From assembly GCA_964630235.1 (NCBI GenBank), contig CAZVUO010000001.1, positions 62,001-126,000 on the forward strand: a DNA stretch of 64,000 bases, given 5' to 3'. The position numbers and the translations under genes were made by a program. The stretch comes from JBFLYH01 sp964630235. Lineage in GTDB: Bacteria; Oederibacteriota; JAAXVQ01; JAUVAV01. The notes beneath the pieces were generated by a model. It was not told the origin of the DNA, ran no database searches, and was given only the letters and a program-made list of their open reading frames with translations. Positions 14,809 to 23,229 of this stretch are shown piece after piece; the first letter of the stretch is position 1, and the number at the start of each line of letters is the position of its first letter.

Positions 14809-16491
14809 TCAGCGGATGATCGCCAAACGCCGGGTCAGCTGCCGCTCGCCGGCCGCGTCGCGGATGCGCACGTGAGCGAAATAAACCCCCGGGCCCAGCG
14901 CCGGACACATAACCTCCAGAACCGCCGCGCCGCTGTCGCCGCGCGGTTGGTCCTCGAGCTTCAGCACTCGTTCTCCCGCCAGGTTGTAAACATCCACGGT
15001 GATCTCCGCAGGACCGCTGATAGCCACCGCCAGATAGAACCTCGACCGCGCAGGTTGCGGGTAAAGTTTGATCTCATCTTTTCGCAAGGTCAAGGGCGTT
15101 CCGGTCGGCGTCACCGAGGGGGTGGGGCTGATCGTGGGCGACACCGATGGCGTGGGGCTGACCGTGGCGGTCGGGGTGATGGTCGGCGTGGGCGTATCCG
15201 GCGTGTTATCCAGGCTGCCGTCCGCGTTGACCCGGAGCACGGCGTAGTAATAAGTACCGCCGCCCGAGTTGTCACTGCTCCCCGCCGCCACCAGCCGACC
15301 GTCCGTTTGCCTGGCCAGGCCCTGGGCGCTATCAAAGCAATAACTGTCGCCCACCTCCACGGTCATGACGCCGCTCACCCCGAAATCCGTGTCCAAGGCG
15401 CCGCTGCCATTGTACCGCGCCAGCGCGAAATCCGTCCGGTGGCTGGCACTGATATAACTGCTTCCCGCCGCAGCCAGCTTGCCGTCGGGCTGCAGGATCA
15501 AAGCCCTGGCCGACGAATCGCCTGTGCCGATGACAGTGGTCTGCTTGCCATCCCCGCTGAACGTCGTGTCCAACGTGCCGTTGCTGTTATACCGCGCCAG
15601 CGCGAAGACGTCATTGCTGCCGTTATCACTGTATCCGGCCGCCACGAGCTTCCCGTCCCCCTGGAGCGCCAGCGCGTAGGCGGCGTCGTCCTGCGAGCCG
15701 ACCGGGGTCGTGACCACCCCGTTCGTCCCGAAATCCGTGTCCAAGGCGCCGCTGCCGTTGTACCGCGCCAGCGCGAAGTCGTTATTACTGCCGTTATCAC
15801 TGTATCCGGCGACCACGATCTTCCCGTCGCCCAGCAGGACCAGGGCCTGTATGCTTTCGTCGCCCGCGCCGATCGGCGTCACCACCACGCCGTTCGTCCC
15901 GAAATCCGTGTCCAAGGCGCCACTGCCGTTGTACCGCGCCAGCACAAAGTCGTTATTACTGCCGTTATCACTGTATCCGGCGACCACGATCTTCCCGTCC
16001 CCCTGCAGGGCCAGGGCCTGTATGCTTTCGTCGCCCGCGCCGACCGGCGTCACCACCACGCCGTTCGTCCCAAAATCCGTGTCCAAGGCGCCGCTACCGT
16101 TGTACCGCGCCAGCACAAAGTCGTTATTACTGCCGTTATCACTGTATCCGGCGACCACGATCTTCCCGTCCCCCTGCAGGGCCAGGGCCTGAATGCTCTC
16201 GTCGCCCGCGCCGATCGGGGTCACCACCACGCCGTTCGTCCCGAAATCCGTGTCCAGCGTGCCGTTGCTGTTGTACCGCGCCAGCGAGAAGTCGAAATCC
16301 GTGGCATTGGCGCTGCGCCCGGCCGCCACGATCTTGCTGTCCGCCTGGACAGCCACGCTGTTGGCAAAATCATTGCCGCTGCTGATCGAGGTCAGCACCC
16401 AGCCATTCGAACCAAACAAAGCGTAGCCCGCTTCGGTTCCCGCGAGCGCCAACGCCGCGACGGCCAAAAGACACAAACCTGTTTTCCGCAT
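14809..16491 (-). CDS. secreted delta-60 repeat protein with FlgD/T9SS-like C-terminal domain
   Basis: 560 residues from MRKTGLCLLAVAALAL (16491, AGGAGG upstream). The open frame to 16536 overlaps the preceding gene. It has a signal peptide, then about seven 57-residue delta-60 repeats (core DGKIVVAGYSDNGSNNDF...ALDTDFGTNGVV), probably a beta-propeller-like surface domain. A TPTIT/SPTPS linker (about 440-480) and a C-terminal Ig-like sorting domain follow (KLYPQPARSRFYLAV, DVYNLAGERVLKL, GVYFAHVRI...TRRLAIIR). It follows the lipoprotein gene by 41 bp. An adhesive or structural role on the cell surface is inferred. Confidence 0.85.
   Translation of the reverse strand: MRKTGLCLLAVAALALAGTEAGYALFGSNGWVLTSISSGNDFANSVAVQADSKIVAAGRSANATDFDFSLARYNSNGTLDTDFGTNGVVVTPIGAGDESIQALALQGDGKIVVAGYSDNGSNNDFVLARYNGSGALDTDFGTNGVVVTPVGAGDESIQALALQGDGKIVVAGYSDNGSNNDFVLARYNGSGALDTDFGTNGVVVTPIGAGDESIQALVLLGDGKIVVAGYSDNGSNNDFALARYNGSGALDTDFGTNGVVTTPVGSQDDAAYALALQGDGKLVAAGYSDNGSNDVFALARYNSNGTLDTTFSGDGKQTTVIGTGDSSARALILQPDGKLAAAGSSYISASHRTDFALARYNGSGALDTDFGVSGVMTVEVGDSYCFDSAQGLARQTDGRLVAAGSSDNSGGGTYYYAVLRVNADGSLDNTPDTPTPTITPTATVSPTPSVSPTISPTPSVTPTGTPLTLRKDEIKLYPQPARSRFYLAVAISGPAEITVDVYNLAGERVLKLEDQPRGDSGAAVLEVMCPALGPGVYFAHVRIRDAAGERQLTRRLAIIR
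15721..16290. repeat. 171-bp near-identical tandem repeats inside the delta-60 gene
   Basis: The segment starting GTTCGTCCC recurs at 15721, 15892, 16063 and 16234 at exactly 171-bp spacing. Only a few substitutions separate the units over most of their length, so the array expanded recently. Confidence 0.9.
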
Positions 16492-16532
16492 ACTGCCTCC
16501 TGGTTCCTGGGTGGCGGGCATTGACCGCGTTC

Positions 16533-16967
16533 TCATTCAGCCCAGTAGGCCCGGACGAACTTCCAGACCCCGTTGACCTTCCTGAACTCAAAGGCGCCCA
16601 CCCGCGCGAAATCAGAGCCAGGCGCGTGTTGCTGCTCGGTTATGCGGGGCGTGCGGTATATGAATTGCATCATGGTTTCCGGTTCCGGTTTTAGCCCCGG
16701 GTCCGCCTGCAATACAGCGGGATACATGCGTTCGAACCATTTCCGGTCGCGCGGAACTTCCGGGTCCTCGTCCAGCTCGCCGCGGGTGACGAAGGGAAAT
16801 TGGGTCAGGTCCGCGACCTTTCGCGCTCTCATGCTCAAGCTCTCCGTGCGAAACTCATTCCAATACGCCTGGAAATCCCCTGGCACTGCCTGGGGTTGGC
16901 TCTGCTTGCAAGCTGTCGGGACAGTTCCAAATGATACCAAGCATAGGCAGATCAGCCATTTTTTCAT
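16533..16967 (-). CDS. predicted lipoprotein of unknown function
   Basis: 144 residues with a lipoprotein-like signal (MKKWLICLCLVSFGTVPTAC, Cys20), then a charged domain containing YWNEFRTESLSMRARKVADL, FPFVTRGELDEDPEVPRDRKW and a C-terminal FEFRKVNGVWKFVRAYWAE. The family is not recognised. It is probably cotranscribed with the delta-60 protein 41 bp downstream, hence likely anchored in the envelope near it. AGGAG lies upstream of the ATG. Confidence 0.65.
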   Translation of the reverse strand: MKKWLICLCLVSFGTVPTACKQSQPQAVPGDFQAYWNEFRTESLSMRARKVADLTQFPFVTRGELDEDPEVPRDRKWFERMYPAVLQADPGLKPEPETMMQFIYRTPRITEQQHAPGSDFARVGAFEFRKVNGVWKFVRAYWAE

Positions 16968-17049
16968 GAGCGCAGCTCCTCTGCACAGTTGGATGGGTCC
17001 ATTCTAGGGGGTATAAAGGAATGAGGCAAGGGAAAGGAAGGGTGAGAAG

Positions 17050-17151
17050 TTATACGGCAAGCTGGTAGCGATCGTTTTTGTATTCCGGGAACATGATGAT
17101 CGCGGGATGTACTCCAAAAGCCAGGGCGAGGGCCACGACGGGAAAAACCAT
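17050..17151 (-). CDS. possible 33-residue hydrophobic peptide or gene remnant
   Basis: ATG 17151 to TAA 17050 encodes a peptide with a hydrophobic head (MVFPVVALALAFGVHPAIIM) and a polar tail ending RYQLAV. AAGG lies only 3 nt upstream. It sits in decayed DNA downstream of the PQQ pseudogene and may be the end of another dead gene. Confidence 0.2.
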   Translation of the reverse strand: MVFPVVALALAFGVHPAIIMFPEYKNDRYQLAV

Positions 17152-17190
17152 GCACCTTTTCAATTTCGACGAGAGAATGCAGAGAAGATT

Positions 17191-17705
17191 TTATTTCCGC
17201 GTGCGCGGTTTAGCGGGGGTAATCACAAGGCAGGAGAGGTATTCTTCGTCCGCATAGAAAATATTCCGGCCTTCGATAATTGGCCGGGAATAAATGTATT
17301 TCTCTTTTTCCTTGGGTTGGTACACTCACTGGAGCTGGCCGTTATCCGTGTCATAGCACATCAGTCGGATCGCGCCGCTGGAACCGTATTTCTTAAAATA
17401 GTCGAAATCGCCGCACCAGACCACCAGCCGTTTTCCCGTAATCGTCGGCCTGAAATCATGCCCATTACTGGTTGTGACCAGGTCCTGGTTCCACATTTCC
17501 CTGCCGTCAATGGCCGAAAACGAATAGAGTATGCTGAGCTTTTCCTCCAAGTAAGGTTGTGCTGTAAGCAGCACCTGTTCGCCCGCGACCACCGCAGGCC
17601 ACAGCATTTCCTCTGGCACTCGTTTTTTCCACTTCACGTTACCAGTGGCCTGGTCCAAGGCCCATAGCATGCTCCCCTGCTCCTGCTCTATTCCTATATA
17701 TGTCA
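17191..17705 (-). pseudogene. truncated PQQ-propeller (BamB-like) gene with a nonsense codon
   Basis: The reading frame shows PQQ-propeller blades: GSMLWALDQATGNVKWKKRV, SFSAIDGREMWNQDLVTTS and CYDTDNGQLQ. A TGA follows at 17326-17328, then the same frame continues VYQPKEKEKYIYSRPIIEGR and NIFYADEEYLSCLVITP to TAA at 17191. The stop falls where these blades have their conserved Trp (G-x-L-x-W), so it looks like a TGG-to-TGA change. The 5' part is missing: upstream of about 17705 the sequence passes into unrelated DNA and then the dispersed repeat at 17779. Confidence 0.7.
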
Positions 17706-17778
17706 CTAGGGACGTTCTTAGAAGATTAAAGATTCGAATGCACTTAAGCTCGAGATTCCTGTTTTTACCACGCCGGAA

Positions 17779-17910
17779 GACGGGCCTAGGGGCGAGATTG
17801 CTTCGCCGCCCTTCGGCAGGCTCAGGGCGCCTCGCCATGACTGCGATAGGAGAAGGGCGCGAGGGGATTTTTCACCCTCCCCTTCATCCCCTCCCCTCGA
17901 GGGAGGGGGC
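17779..17910. repeat. dispersed repeat, copy A (flanks the ORF6N gene)
   Basis: 17779-17845 (GACGGGCCTAGG...CATGACTGCG, 67 bp) is identical to 18614-18680. The following CACCCTCCCCTTCATCCCC...GGGAGGGGGCGATAA part is also shared, with changes. Confidence 0.9.
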
Positions 17911-18004
17911 GATAAAAGTAGAGACGCGGCGCGGCGGCTTTTTTCCGCAATTATTTATCGGGTTGGCGGTCTAAGGATTATTAATAATCTACGGAGGTTT
18001 GGTA

Positions 18005-18559
18005 ATGGCCGACCGTAATCAAAACAGCTTAATTCCGAAGGAAATGATCGAAAACAAGATTTACTTTATTCGCGGTGAAAAAGTGATGCTGGATCGTGAT
18101 TTGGCGGAATTGTATGGAGTATCTACTTTTAATCTCAATAAAGCAGTCAGCCGAAATTTAGAAAGGTTTCCGGACGATTTTTGCTTTCGTTTGACCCACC
18201 TGGAATACAATTCTTTAAGATTCCATATTGGAATCTTAAAGAGGGGGCAACATTCTAAATACCTTCCCAAGGTATTCACGGAAAATGGCGTAGCCATGCT
18301 CTCCAGTGTCCTCCGCAGCCCGCGGGCTATTCATGTCAACATTCAGATCATGCGCACGTTCACGCGCATCCGCAAGCTGCTCGCGTCGCACAAGGAAATC
18401 TTGCGCCGTTTGGATCAGCTTGAGGCCGGGCAGAGCAAGCAGGGCGAGCAAATCGTACAGGTCTTTCAGGTCATCAAGAATATTTTGGATTTGCCCATTA
18501 CCCTAAAACGCAAATCCAGAAAGATCGGTTTTATACCACCGGCAGATGCAGTGAAATAG
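18005..18559 (+). CDS. ORF6N domain protein (phage/mobile-type DNA-binding)
   Basis: 184 residues from ATG 18005 (GGAGG, 7-nt spacing). A TTG two codons upstream is less likely. The N-terminal ORF6N domain (about 10-95) shows IYFIRGEKVMLDRDLAELYG, LNKAVSRNLERFPDDFCFRL and FTENGVAMLSSVLRS. A coiled-coil helical part follows (KEILRRLDQLEAGQSKQGEQIVQ). ORF6N proteins are abundant in phages and genomic islands; the domain binds DNA, and many are duplicated lineage-specifically. This one sits exactly between two 67-bp direct repeats, so it may move or have been copied as a unit. Confidence 0.88.
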   Translation: MADRNQNSLIPKEMIENKIYFIRGEKVMLDRDLAELYGVSTFNLNKAVSRNLERFPDDFCFRLTHLEYNSLRFHIGILKRGQHSKYLPKVFTENGVAMLSSVLRSPRAIHVNIQIMRTFTRIRKLLASHKEILRRLDQLEAGQSKQGEQIVQVFQVIKNILDLPITLKRKSRKIGFIPPADAVK

Positions 18560-18613
18560 AATTAACTGGATTTCGCCCCGGACAGGTGCGTCCCGGGGTG
18601 ACATGACCAGAAT

Positions 18614-18760
18614 GACGGGCCTAGGGGCGAGATTGCTTCGCCGCCCTTCGGCAGGCTCAGGGCGCCTCGCCATGACTGCGTGGAATCGAAAGGGGAAAGG
18701 CGAAAGGGGATTTGCCACCCTCCCCTTCGTCCCCTCCCCTCAAGGGAGGGGGGATAATAG
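18614..18760. repeat. dispersed repeat, copy B (flanks the ORF6N gene)
   Basis: Direct-orientation copy of 17779-17910: the first 67 bp are identical, followed by a diverged CACCCTCCCCTTCGTCCCC...GGGAGGGGGGATAA part. Confidence 0.9.
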
Positions 18761-18883
18761 AAATAGCAACTTCGTTGGGGAGTGGGGTTGTCCACTCAAG
18801 GGAGAAGTAGAAGAGAACGGGGATTCGGTGCTATAATCCGCCCTTGGATACTGGTTTTTCATTCTGAACGCTCTTGGCCGCCC

Positions 18884-19747
18884 ATGCCCGAAGCTTCCAT
18901 TCCACCTTGCCCTGAAATAGCCGTGGTTGTGATCTCCTACGGCGACCGCCCCACGCTGGTCGCGGCGGTGCGCTCCTTGCAGCAGCAGGACGTTCCGGCC
19001 GAGCTCGTGGTGGTGCATTCAGGCTCAGGCAACCCCGCGGCCCGCTTGCAGGAGGCTGGCCTGGAGGTGCAGGTCATCTCCTCCAGCCGCCGCCTGTTCG
19101 CGGGCGGCGCCCGCAACCTCGGCATCGCGGCCACGCACGCGCCGTACGTGGCGTTCCTGGCCGACGACTGCACAGCCGAGCCAGGCTGGCTGGCCGAGCG
19201 CCTGCGCCTGCACCGCGCGGGCGTTCAGGCTGTGGCCAGTTCCCTGCTCTGCCACCGTCCAGGCCGTCCCGTGGCCCTGGCCGCGCACCTGAGCCTGTAC
19301 GTGCGCCGGATGCCGCGCGCGCACCCGGACGTGGCCCTGACCTACGGCGCCTCTTACGCGCGCGTCTTGTTCACGCGCTACGGCCTGTTCCGCGACGATC
19401 TGGAGAGCGGCGAGGATACGGAGTTCCACCAGCGCCTGGACCCGGCCGACCAGCCGCAGTGGCAACCGCAGATCCGCACGGTCCACGCCGGGGCTGAGAC
19501 CCTGTCCGCTTTTTTATCCGGGCAGTACCAGCGCGGCCGGCGGATGGCCAGCGCCTGGAGTGACATCGGGCCCCACAGTCCCGGCTTCGTGGCCCGGAAC
19601 GCCCTCGCGCGCACGGGGCAGACGATCCGCGAATCCCTGCGGGTCATTGAACCCCGGCACCGCCTGGCCGCCCTCCTCGCCCTGCCCTTGGTCCTGCTCG
19701 GCAATCTGGTCTATGCCTGGGGCGCGCTGGCCGGGGGACGCCGATGA
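18884..19747 (+). CDS. family 2 glycosyltransferase
   Basis: 287 residues from MPEASIPPCPEIAVVVISYG (18884). The frame is open further upstream, but a TATAAT at 18832-18837 places the transcript start just before this ATG. GT-A fold: VVVISYGDRPTLVAAVRSL (nucleotide-binding strand), GGARNLGIAATHAPYVAFLADDC with the metal-binding ADD (about 94-96), and GEDTEFHQRL as the acceptor-site ED motif. The C-terminus has one hydrophobic segment (LAALLALPLVLLGNLVYAWG), probably membrane-associated. It overlaps the next gene by 4 bp (ATGA) and is followed by an ABC-2 exporter, so it probably builds a surface glycan. Confidence 0.85.
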   Translation: MPEASIPPCPEIAVVVISYGDRPTLVAAVRSLQQQDVPAELVVVHSGSGNPAARLQEAGLEVQVISSSRRLFAGGARNLGIAATHAPYVAFLADDCTAEPGWLAERLRLHRAGVQAVASSLLCHRPGRPVALAAHLSLYVRRMPRAHPDVALTYGASYARVLFTRYGLFRDDLESGEDTEFHQRLDPADQPQWQPQIRTVHAGAETLSAFLSGQYQRGRRMASAWSDIGPHSPGFVARNALARTGQTIRESLRVIEPRHRLAALLALPLVLLGNLVYAWGALAGGRR

Positions 19748-20460
19748 TCACCGTGCACATCAAGCGGAACACCGCGCCCCGGCTGCTGGCCGTGTATTCG
19801 TTCCGCTACGACGCCCATCTGGTCCCGGCGCTCATCGGCAACATCTACCCGCTGGTGGACGGCTGGGTCGCGTACGATGACCGCGCGGCTGACGGCCTGT
19901 TTACGCATGAGGTGCATCGCCGCTTCGCCCTGCTCGCCGCGGCGCGCGAGGCCGGCGCCCAGTGGGCGCTGGCCGTGGACCCGGACGAACGCTTCGAAAC
20001 GCCCCTGGCCGGACATATCGGCCGCCTTCTGGACGACCCGGACGTGGATGTGTTCACCTTTGCCTTGCGGGAGCTGTACCGTCCGACCCACTATCGCGTG
20101 GACGGGGTGTGGGGGCAGAAGCGCCAGCCGCGCCTGCTGTCGCTCCAGCGGGGGATCGTGGCGCCGGCCGGCAACCTGCATCTGCCCTGGTCGCGGTTCA
20201 TCCCCGAGCCCAGGCTCCGCGACACCCCATTCAACCTCTATCACCTGAAAATGATCAGCCCGGCGCGGCGCCGGCTGCGGGCGGCCCTGTACAATCATCT
20301 GGACCCTGAACACCGGGCGCAGGCCATCGGCTACGACTACCTGGCCGATGACCGCGGCGCGCGCCTGGAGCGCATCCCCAGGGGCCGCGGCTACCACCCG
20401 CGCCACGAGGACGATGGCGGGCTCTGGATGCCGAGGGTGGAGCCGTCCGCCGCCCCTTGA
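19744..20460 (+). CDS. glycosyltransferase-like protein
   Basis: 238 residues. It opens with MITVHIKRNTAPRLLAVYSF and contains NIYPLVDGWVAYDDRAADG and ALAVDPDERFETPL, where DPDER is the usual DxD-type metal/sugar-nucleotide motif of small GT2-like enzymes. It then continues with RPTHYRVDGVWGQKRQPRLL and a Arg-rich C-terminus. ATGA overlap with the preceding glycosyltransferase shows translational coupling, and both probably act on the same glycan. Substrate unknown. Confidence 0.7.
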   Translation: MITVHIKRNTAPRLLAVYSFRYDAHLVPALIGNIYPLVDGWVAYDDRAADGLFTHEVHRRFALLAAAREAGAQWALAVDPDERFETPLAGHIGRLLDDPDVDVFTFALRELYRPTHYRVDGVWGQKRQPRLLSLQRGIVAPAGNLHLPWSRFIPEPRLRDTPFNLYHLKMISPARRRLRAALYNHLDPEHRAQAIGYDYLADDRGARLERIPRGRGYHPRHEDDGGLWMPRVEPSAAP

Positions 20461-20482
20461 CCGGGGCGGCCAGGATATTCGG

Positions 20483-20512
20483 TTGGTCTCGGCCGCGATT
20501 CAATGCTATAAT
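20483..20512 (+). promoter_or_regulatory. sigma70-type promoter of the ABC-2 exporter
   Basis: TTGGTC (20483-20488), 18-nt spacer, TATAAT (20507-20512), about 40 nt upstream of ATG 20555. The GCTATAATCC context is the same as at 18829-18839 before the glycosyltransferase. Confidence 0.55.
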
Positions 20513-20554
20513 CCCTGCCTGAAATCGCGTTCATCCTGAACTCCATCGCCACCC

Positions 20555-21310
20555 ATGTCCGCGCCAGCGATCCAAGTCAGCCAACTCTCCAAGACCTTCC
20601 GCACCGGGGTGTTCCGGCGGCGGGTGGTGCAGGCTTTGCGCGACGTGAGCCTGACCGTGCAGCCGGGCGAGATCTTCGGCCTGCTGGGCCCCAACGGCGC
20701 GGGCAAGACCACGCTCATGAACATCCTCATGGGCCTGCTGGTGCCGGACACGGGCAGCGCCGTTATTTTGGGCGAACGGATCACGCCCCACATGTCCATG
20801 CGCGCCAAACTCCGCATGAACATGTGCTCGGGCAACCCCAATTTTCCCTGGTGCCTGAGCGTGCGCGAGACCATGGACTTCTACCGCCTGCTCTACGGCC
20901 TGCCCTGGAACGTGTTCGCGCCCCGGCGCGACGAGCTGCTCCGGACCGTCGAACTGTGGGAGAACCGCAACACCCGCTACGACGAACTGTCCACGGGCAA
21001 CAAGCAGCGCCTGGCCCTGGCCAAGTCCCTGATCAATGACCCGGAGCTCCTGTTATTGGACGAGCCCACGGTCGGCCTGGACCCGGACATTTCGGCCAAG
21101 ATCCGCCAGCGCATCCTGGATATCCACCGCCAGCAGGGCAAGACCATCGTGCTCACCACCCACTATATGAAAGAAGCGGAGGAAATGTGCGACCGCATCG
21201 CGTTCATCCGCGGCGGCCGCATTATCGCCCTGGGCACCCGGCAGGAACTGCAAACCCTGACCCATACCCGCGACCTGGAGGAGGTGTTCCTTGAACTGGC
21301 TCATCCGTAG
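20555..21310 (+). CDS. ABC-2 type transporter ATP-binding protein
   Basis: 251 residues. Walker A is GPNGAGKTT (about 45-53), the signature is LSTGNKQRLALAKS, Walker B is ELLLLDEPTVGLDPD, with an H-loop TTHYMKEAEEMCDR. The signature has Thr-Gly in place of Gly-Gly (LSTGN), as is common in ABC-2 exporters of drugs, polysaccharide or teichoic-type substrates. It overlaps the permease gene by 20 bp. Its position behind two glycosyltransferases hints at a glycan or glycolipid substrate, but DrrA-type small-molecule export is also possible. Confidence 0.92.
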   Translation: MSAPAIQVSQLSKTFRTGVFRRRVVQALRDVSLTVQPGEIFGLLGPNGAGKTTLMNILMGLLVPDTGSAVILGERITPHMSMRAKLRMNMCSGNPNFPWCLSVRETMDFYRLLYGLPWNVFAPRRDELLRTVELWENRNTRYDELSTGNKQRLALAKSLINDPELLLLDEPTVGLDPDISAKIRQRILDIHRQQGKTIVLTTHYMKEAEEMCDRIAFIRGGRIIALGTRQELQTLTHTRDLEEVFLELAHP

Positions 21311-22073
21311 GATCGCGGCCTTCACCTATCGCAACTACCTGTTCGCGGTCAAGAACTTCTTCACGTTCGCGGAGATCCTGTTCTGGCCCGTGATCCAGAT
21401 CATCTCCATCGGCGTGATGGGCAGTTTCCTCCAGCTCACCCCGCAGCTGTCATTTTTCCTGCTGACCGGCGCGATCCTGGGCGGAGTGCTGCAAGTGGCG
21501 CAGCTCGACGTGGCCTATGGGTTTCTGTACGACGTCTGGTCCAAGAGCGTGAAACAGACCTTCATGGCGCCGGTCAGGACCTATGACTACGTGGCCGGCT
21601 CCTGGATGTTCGGCATGGTGCGCGGCTCCATGTCCTTCGTGGTGCTGCTCGTGATCGCGCGCGCCGCCTTCGGCTTCACGCTCCCGGAATGGCCGGTAGT
21701 GGCCCTGAGCCTGGCCGGAGTATTCGCCAGCGCGCTGATCCTGGGCATGACGGTCCAGCTCTTCATCCTGCTGTTCGGCCAGCGCATTGACATCATCGCC
21801 TGGATCGTGGCCGTGCTCATGATGCTGGTGTGCGGCATTTACTACCCGGTCACCTATCTGCCCCAGGCCTTGCAGACCGTCGCGGCGTGGATCCCGCTGA
21901 CCTACTTTCTGGAATATTTCCGCACGGGCTACGGTTTCCCGCTCACGTTCAGCCACCCCCTGCTCAAGGGCTTTGGCTTATCCGCGTTCTATATCCTGCT
22001 GGTGTTTCTGGCGGTCGCTGGCGCTTACCGCCGGGCGCGGCACACGGGCATGATTTTAAGGTTGTCGGAATAG
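21291..22073 (+). CDS. ABC-2 type transporter permease
   Basis: 260 residues, starting at TTG 21291 (GGAGG, 7-nt spacing) within the end of the ATPase gene. Six predicted TM helices: FFTFAEILFWPVIQIISIGV, FFLLTGAILGGVLQV, GSMSFVVLLVIARAAF, VVALSLAGVFASALILGMTV, IIAWIVAVLMMLVCGIYYPV and LSAFYILLVFLAVAGAY. The GIYYPVTYLPQALQTVAAWIPLT segment is the typical ABC-2 membrane signature. It forms an exporter with the preceding ATPase, with tight translational coupling. Confidence 0.9.
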   Translation: MNWLIRRIAAFTYRNYLFAVKNFFTFAEILFWPVIQIISIGVMGSFLQLTPQLSFFLLTGAILGGVLQVAQLDVAYGFLYDVWSKSVKQTFMAPVRTYDYVAGSWMFGMVRGSMSFVVLLVIARAAFGFTLPEWPVVALSLAGVFASALILGMTVQLFILLFGQRIDIIAWIVAVLMMLVCGIYYPVTYLPQALQTVAAWIPLTYFLEYFRTGYGFPLTFSHPLLKGFGLSAFYILLVFLAVAGAYRRARHTGMILRLSE

Positions 22074-22078
22074 ATAAA

Positions 22079-22372
22079 TCCGAGATTGCTTCGGCCCCTC
22101 GACAAACTCAGGGAGCCTCGCAATGACCCCCAAACAAGTCATTGCGAGCTGATTTCTGTCTAAGGTTATTCCCCTCCCAGCGTTGGTGGGAAGGGTGAAG
22201 GGGAGGGGGCTCCCAAAGTGCCATACCCCCTCTCCTTTGTCCTCTCCCGCAGGGGAAATCCTGGCAGGCTTTTATGATTCGTCACCCCGGCATGCTGGTA
22301 GCCGGGGTCCAGGAAGAGTTTAGAAACAAGGTCCCTGGATTCCGGCTAAAACCATGCCGGAATGACGATCAG
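22079..22372. repeat. cluster of three different dispersed repeats
   Basis: 22081-22153 is a GAGATTGCTTCGG...CCTCGCAATGAC element. 22160-22258 is a CCCCTCCC/GGGAGGGG hairpin element. 22277-22372 is TTCGTCACCCCGGC...GCCGGAATGACGA, an inverted relative of the elements at 24533 and 35537. No gene is seen in 22074-22432. Confidence 0.8.
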
Positions 22373-22432
22373 CTTAAAACACCGTTACGACACAGTCTCC
22401 AGTGGGAAAGGGTAAATCCTAAGGAGGAACGC

Positions 22433-23071
22433 ATGGGCGCCTGGACCGAGTACGTCAACATCTTCCTCACCTTGCTGGCCATCGTGGACCCGTGGGGCGC
22501 GATCCCGTTCTTCCTGACCCTGGCGCCGACCCAGTCCGCGAAACTGCGGAAGCGGCTGGCCTGGTCGAGCACGCTGACCGTGTTCCTGACCCTGGGCGTG
22601 GCGGCCCTGTTCGGTTCGGAACTGCTGGCCCTGCTCGGCATCAGCATCAACTCCTTCCGCGTGGCCGGCGGGTTCCTGCTGCTCTTGATCGGCATCTCCA
22701 TGCTCCTGCAGGACAAGCGTTTCACGGACCGCGCGCCGGACAAACGCAGTCTCCGGCAGCACCTCGAGGAATTCGCGGTCGTGCCCCTGGGCATTCCCCT
22801 GCTCGCCGGGCCGGGCGCCATCAGCTCCATGATCATCTACACCCACCGCTACGAGGGGTTCGGCCACACCTCGGTCCTCCTGCTCGTGAGCCTGGCCGTG
22901 GCCCTGCTGACCGGCCTGATCCTGCTCCTGGCTCATCCCATCGGCAAACTGCTGGGCCGCAACGGCCTCAACATCACCATCCGCCTCATGGGCCTGATCC
23001 TGTCCGCGGCCGCGGTGCAGTTCATGGCCAATGGCCTGCTCCGGCTCTTCCCCGGCCTGGGCGCTCCCTAA
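22433..23071 (+). CDS. MarC/UPF0056 family integral membrane protein
   Basis: 212 residues from MGAWTEYVNIFLTLLAIVDP (22433, AAGGAGG upstream). The frame is open to 22274, but that part is translated repeat. Six TM helices and the family motifs AIVDPWGAIPFFLTL and PLLAGPGAISSMIIY are present. MarC-family proteins are polytopic inner-membrane proteins of uncertain function; some relatives are suspected transporters. It stands alone, preceded by repeats. Confidence 0.9.
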   Translation: MGAWTEYVNIFLTLLAIVDPWGAIPFFLTLAPTQSAKLRKRLAWSSTLTVFLTLGVAALFGSELLALLGISINSFRVAGGFLLLLIGISMLLQDKRFTDRAPDKRSLRQHLEEFAVVPLGIPLLAGPGAISSMIIYTHRYEGFGHTSVLLLVSLAVALLTGLILLLAHPIGKLLGRNGLNITIRLMGLILSAAAVQFMANGLLRLFPGLGAP

Positions 23072-23092
23072 GCCCTGCGCGGCCGCGTCTGG

Positions 23093-23221
23093 ATGTACCG
23101 CCGGCAGGCCTGGCCGGAAAACGGCCAGGTCCATCGCCTGGTGCGCACGGGTGAGGGCGCGGGGCTGGGCGAGGCGCGGGAATTGACGGCGGAGGAAATC
23201 AATAAATTGCAGGAGAGGTAA
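23093..23221 (+). CDS. possible 42-residue protein or 3' gene remnant
   Basis: An open frame starting 21 bp after the marC-like stop and in the same frame (MYRRQAWPENGQVHRLV..., ending ELTAEEINKLQER). The polar, helix-ending C-terminus reads like genuine protein, but no Shine-Dalgarno is present. It is probably the end of a gene whose 5' part was lost, or a weakly translated small ORF. Confidence 0.3.
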   Translation: MYRRQAWPENGQVHRLVRTGEGAGLGEARELTAEEINKLQER

Positions 23222-23229
23222 TACTATGG

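Noticed and set aside
15540..16290. Regularly spaced repeats as a possible CRISPR array
   Set aside because: The units are 171 bp with no spacers, and they encode the 57-residue delta-60 repeat in frame.
14872..16524. 550-residue plus-strand open frame opposite the delta-60 gene
   Set aside because: Mirrors the repeats of the real gene on the other strand and has no domain or RBS.
17326..17328. TGA as recoded Trp or Sec codon
   Set aside because: TGA is a normal terminator in many genes here, there is no SECIS-like hairpin, and the gene is already 5'-truncated.
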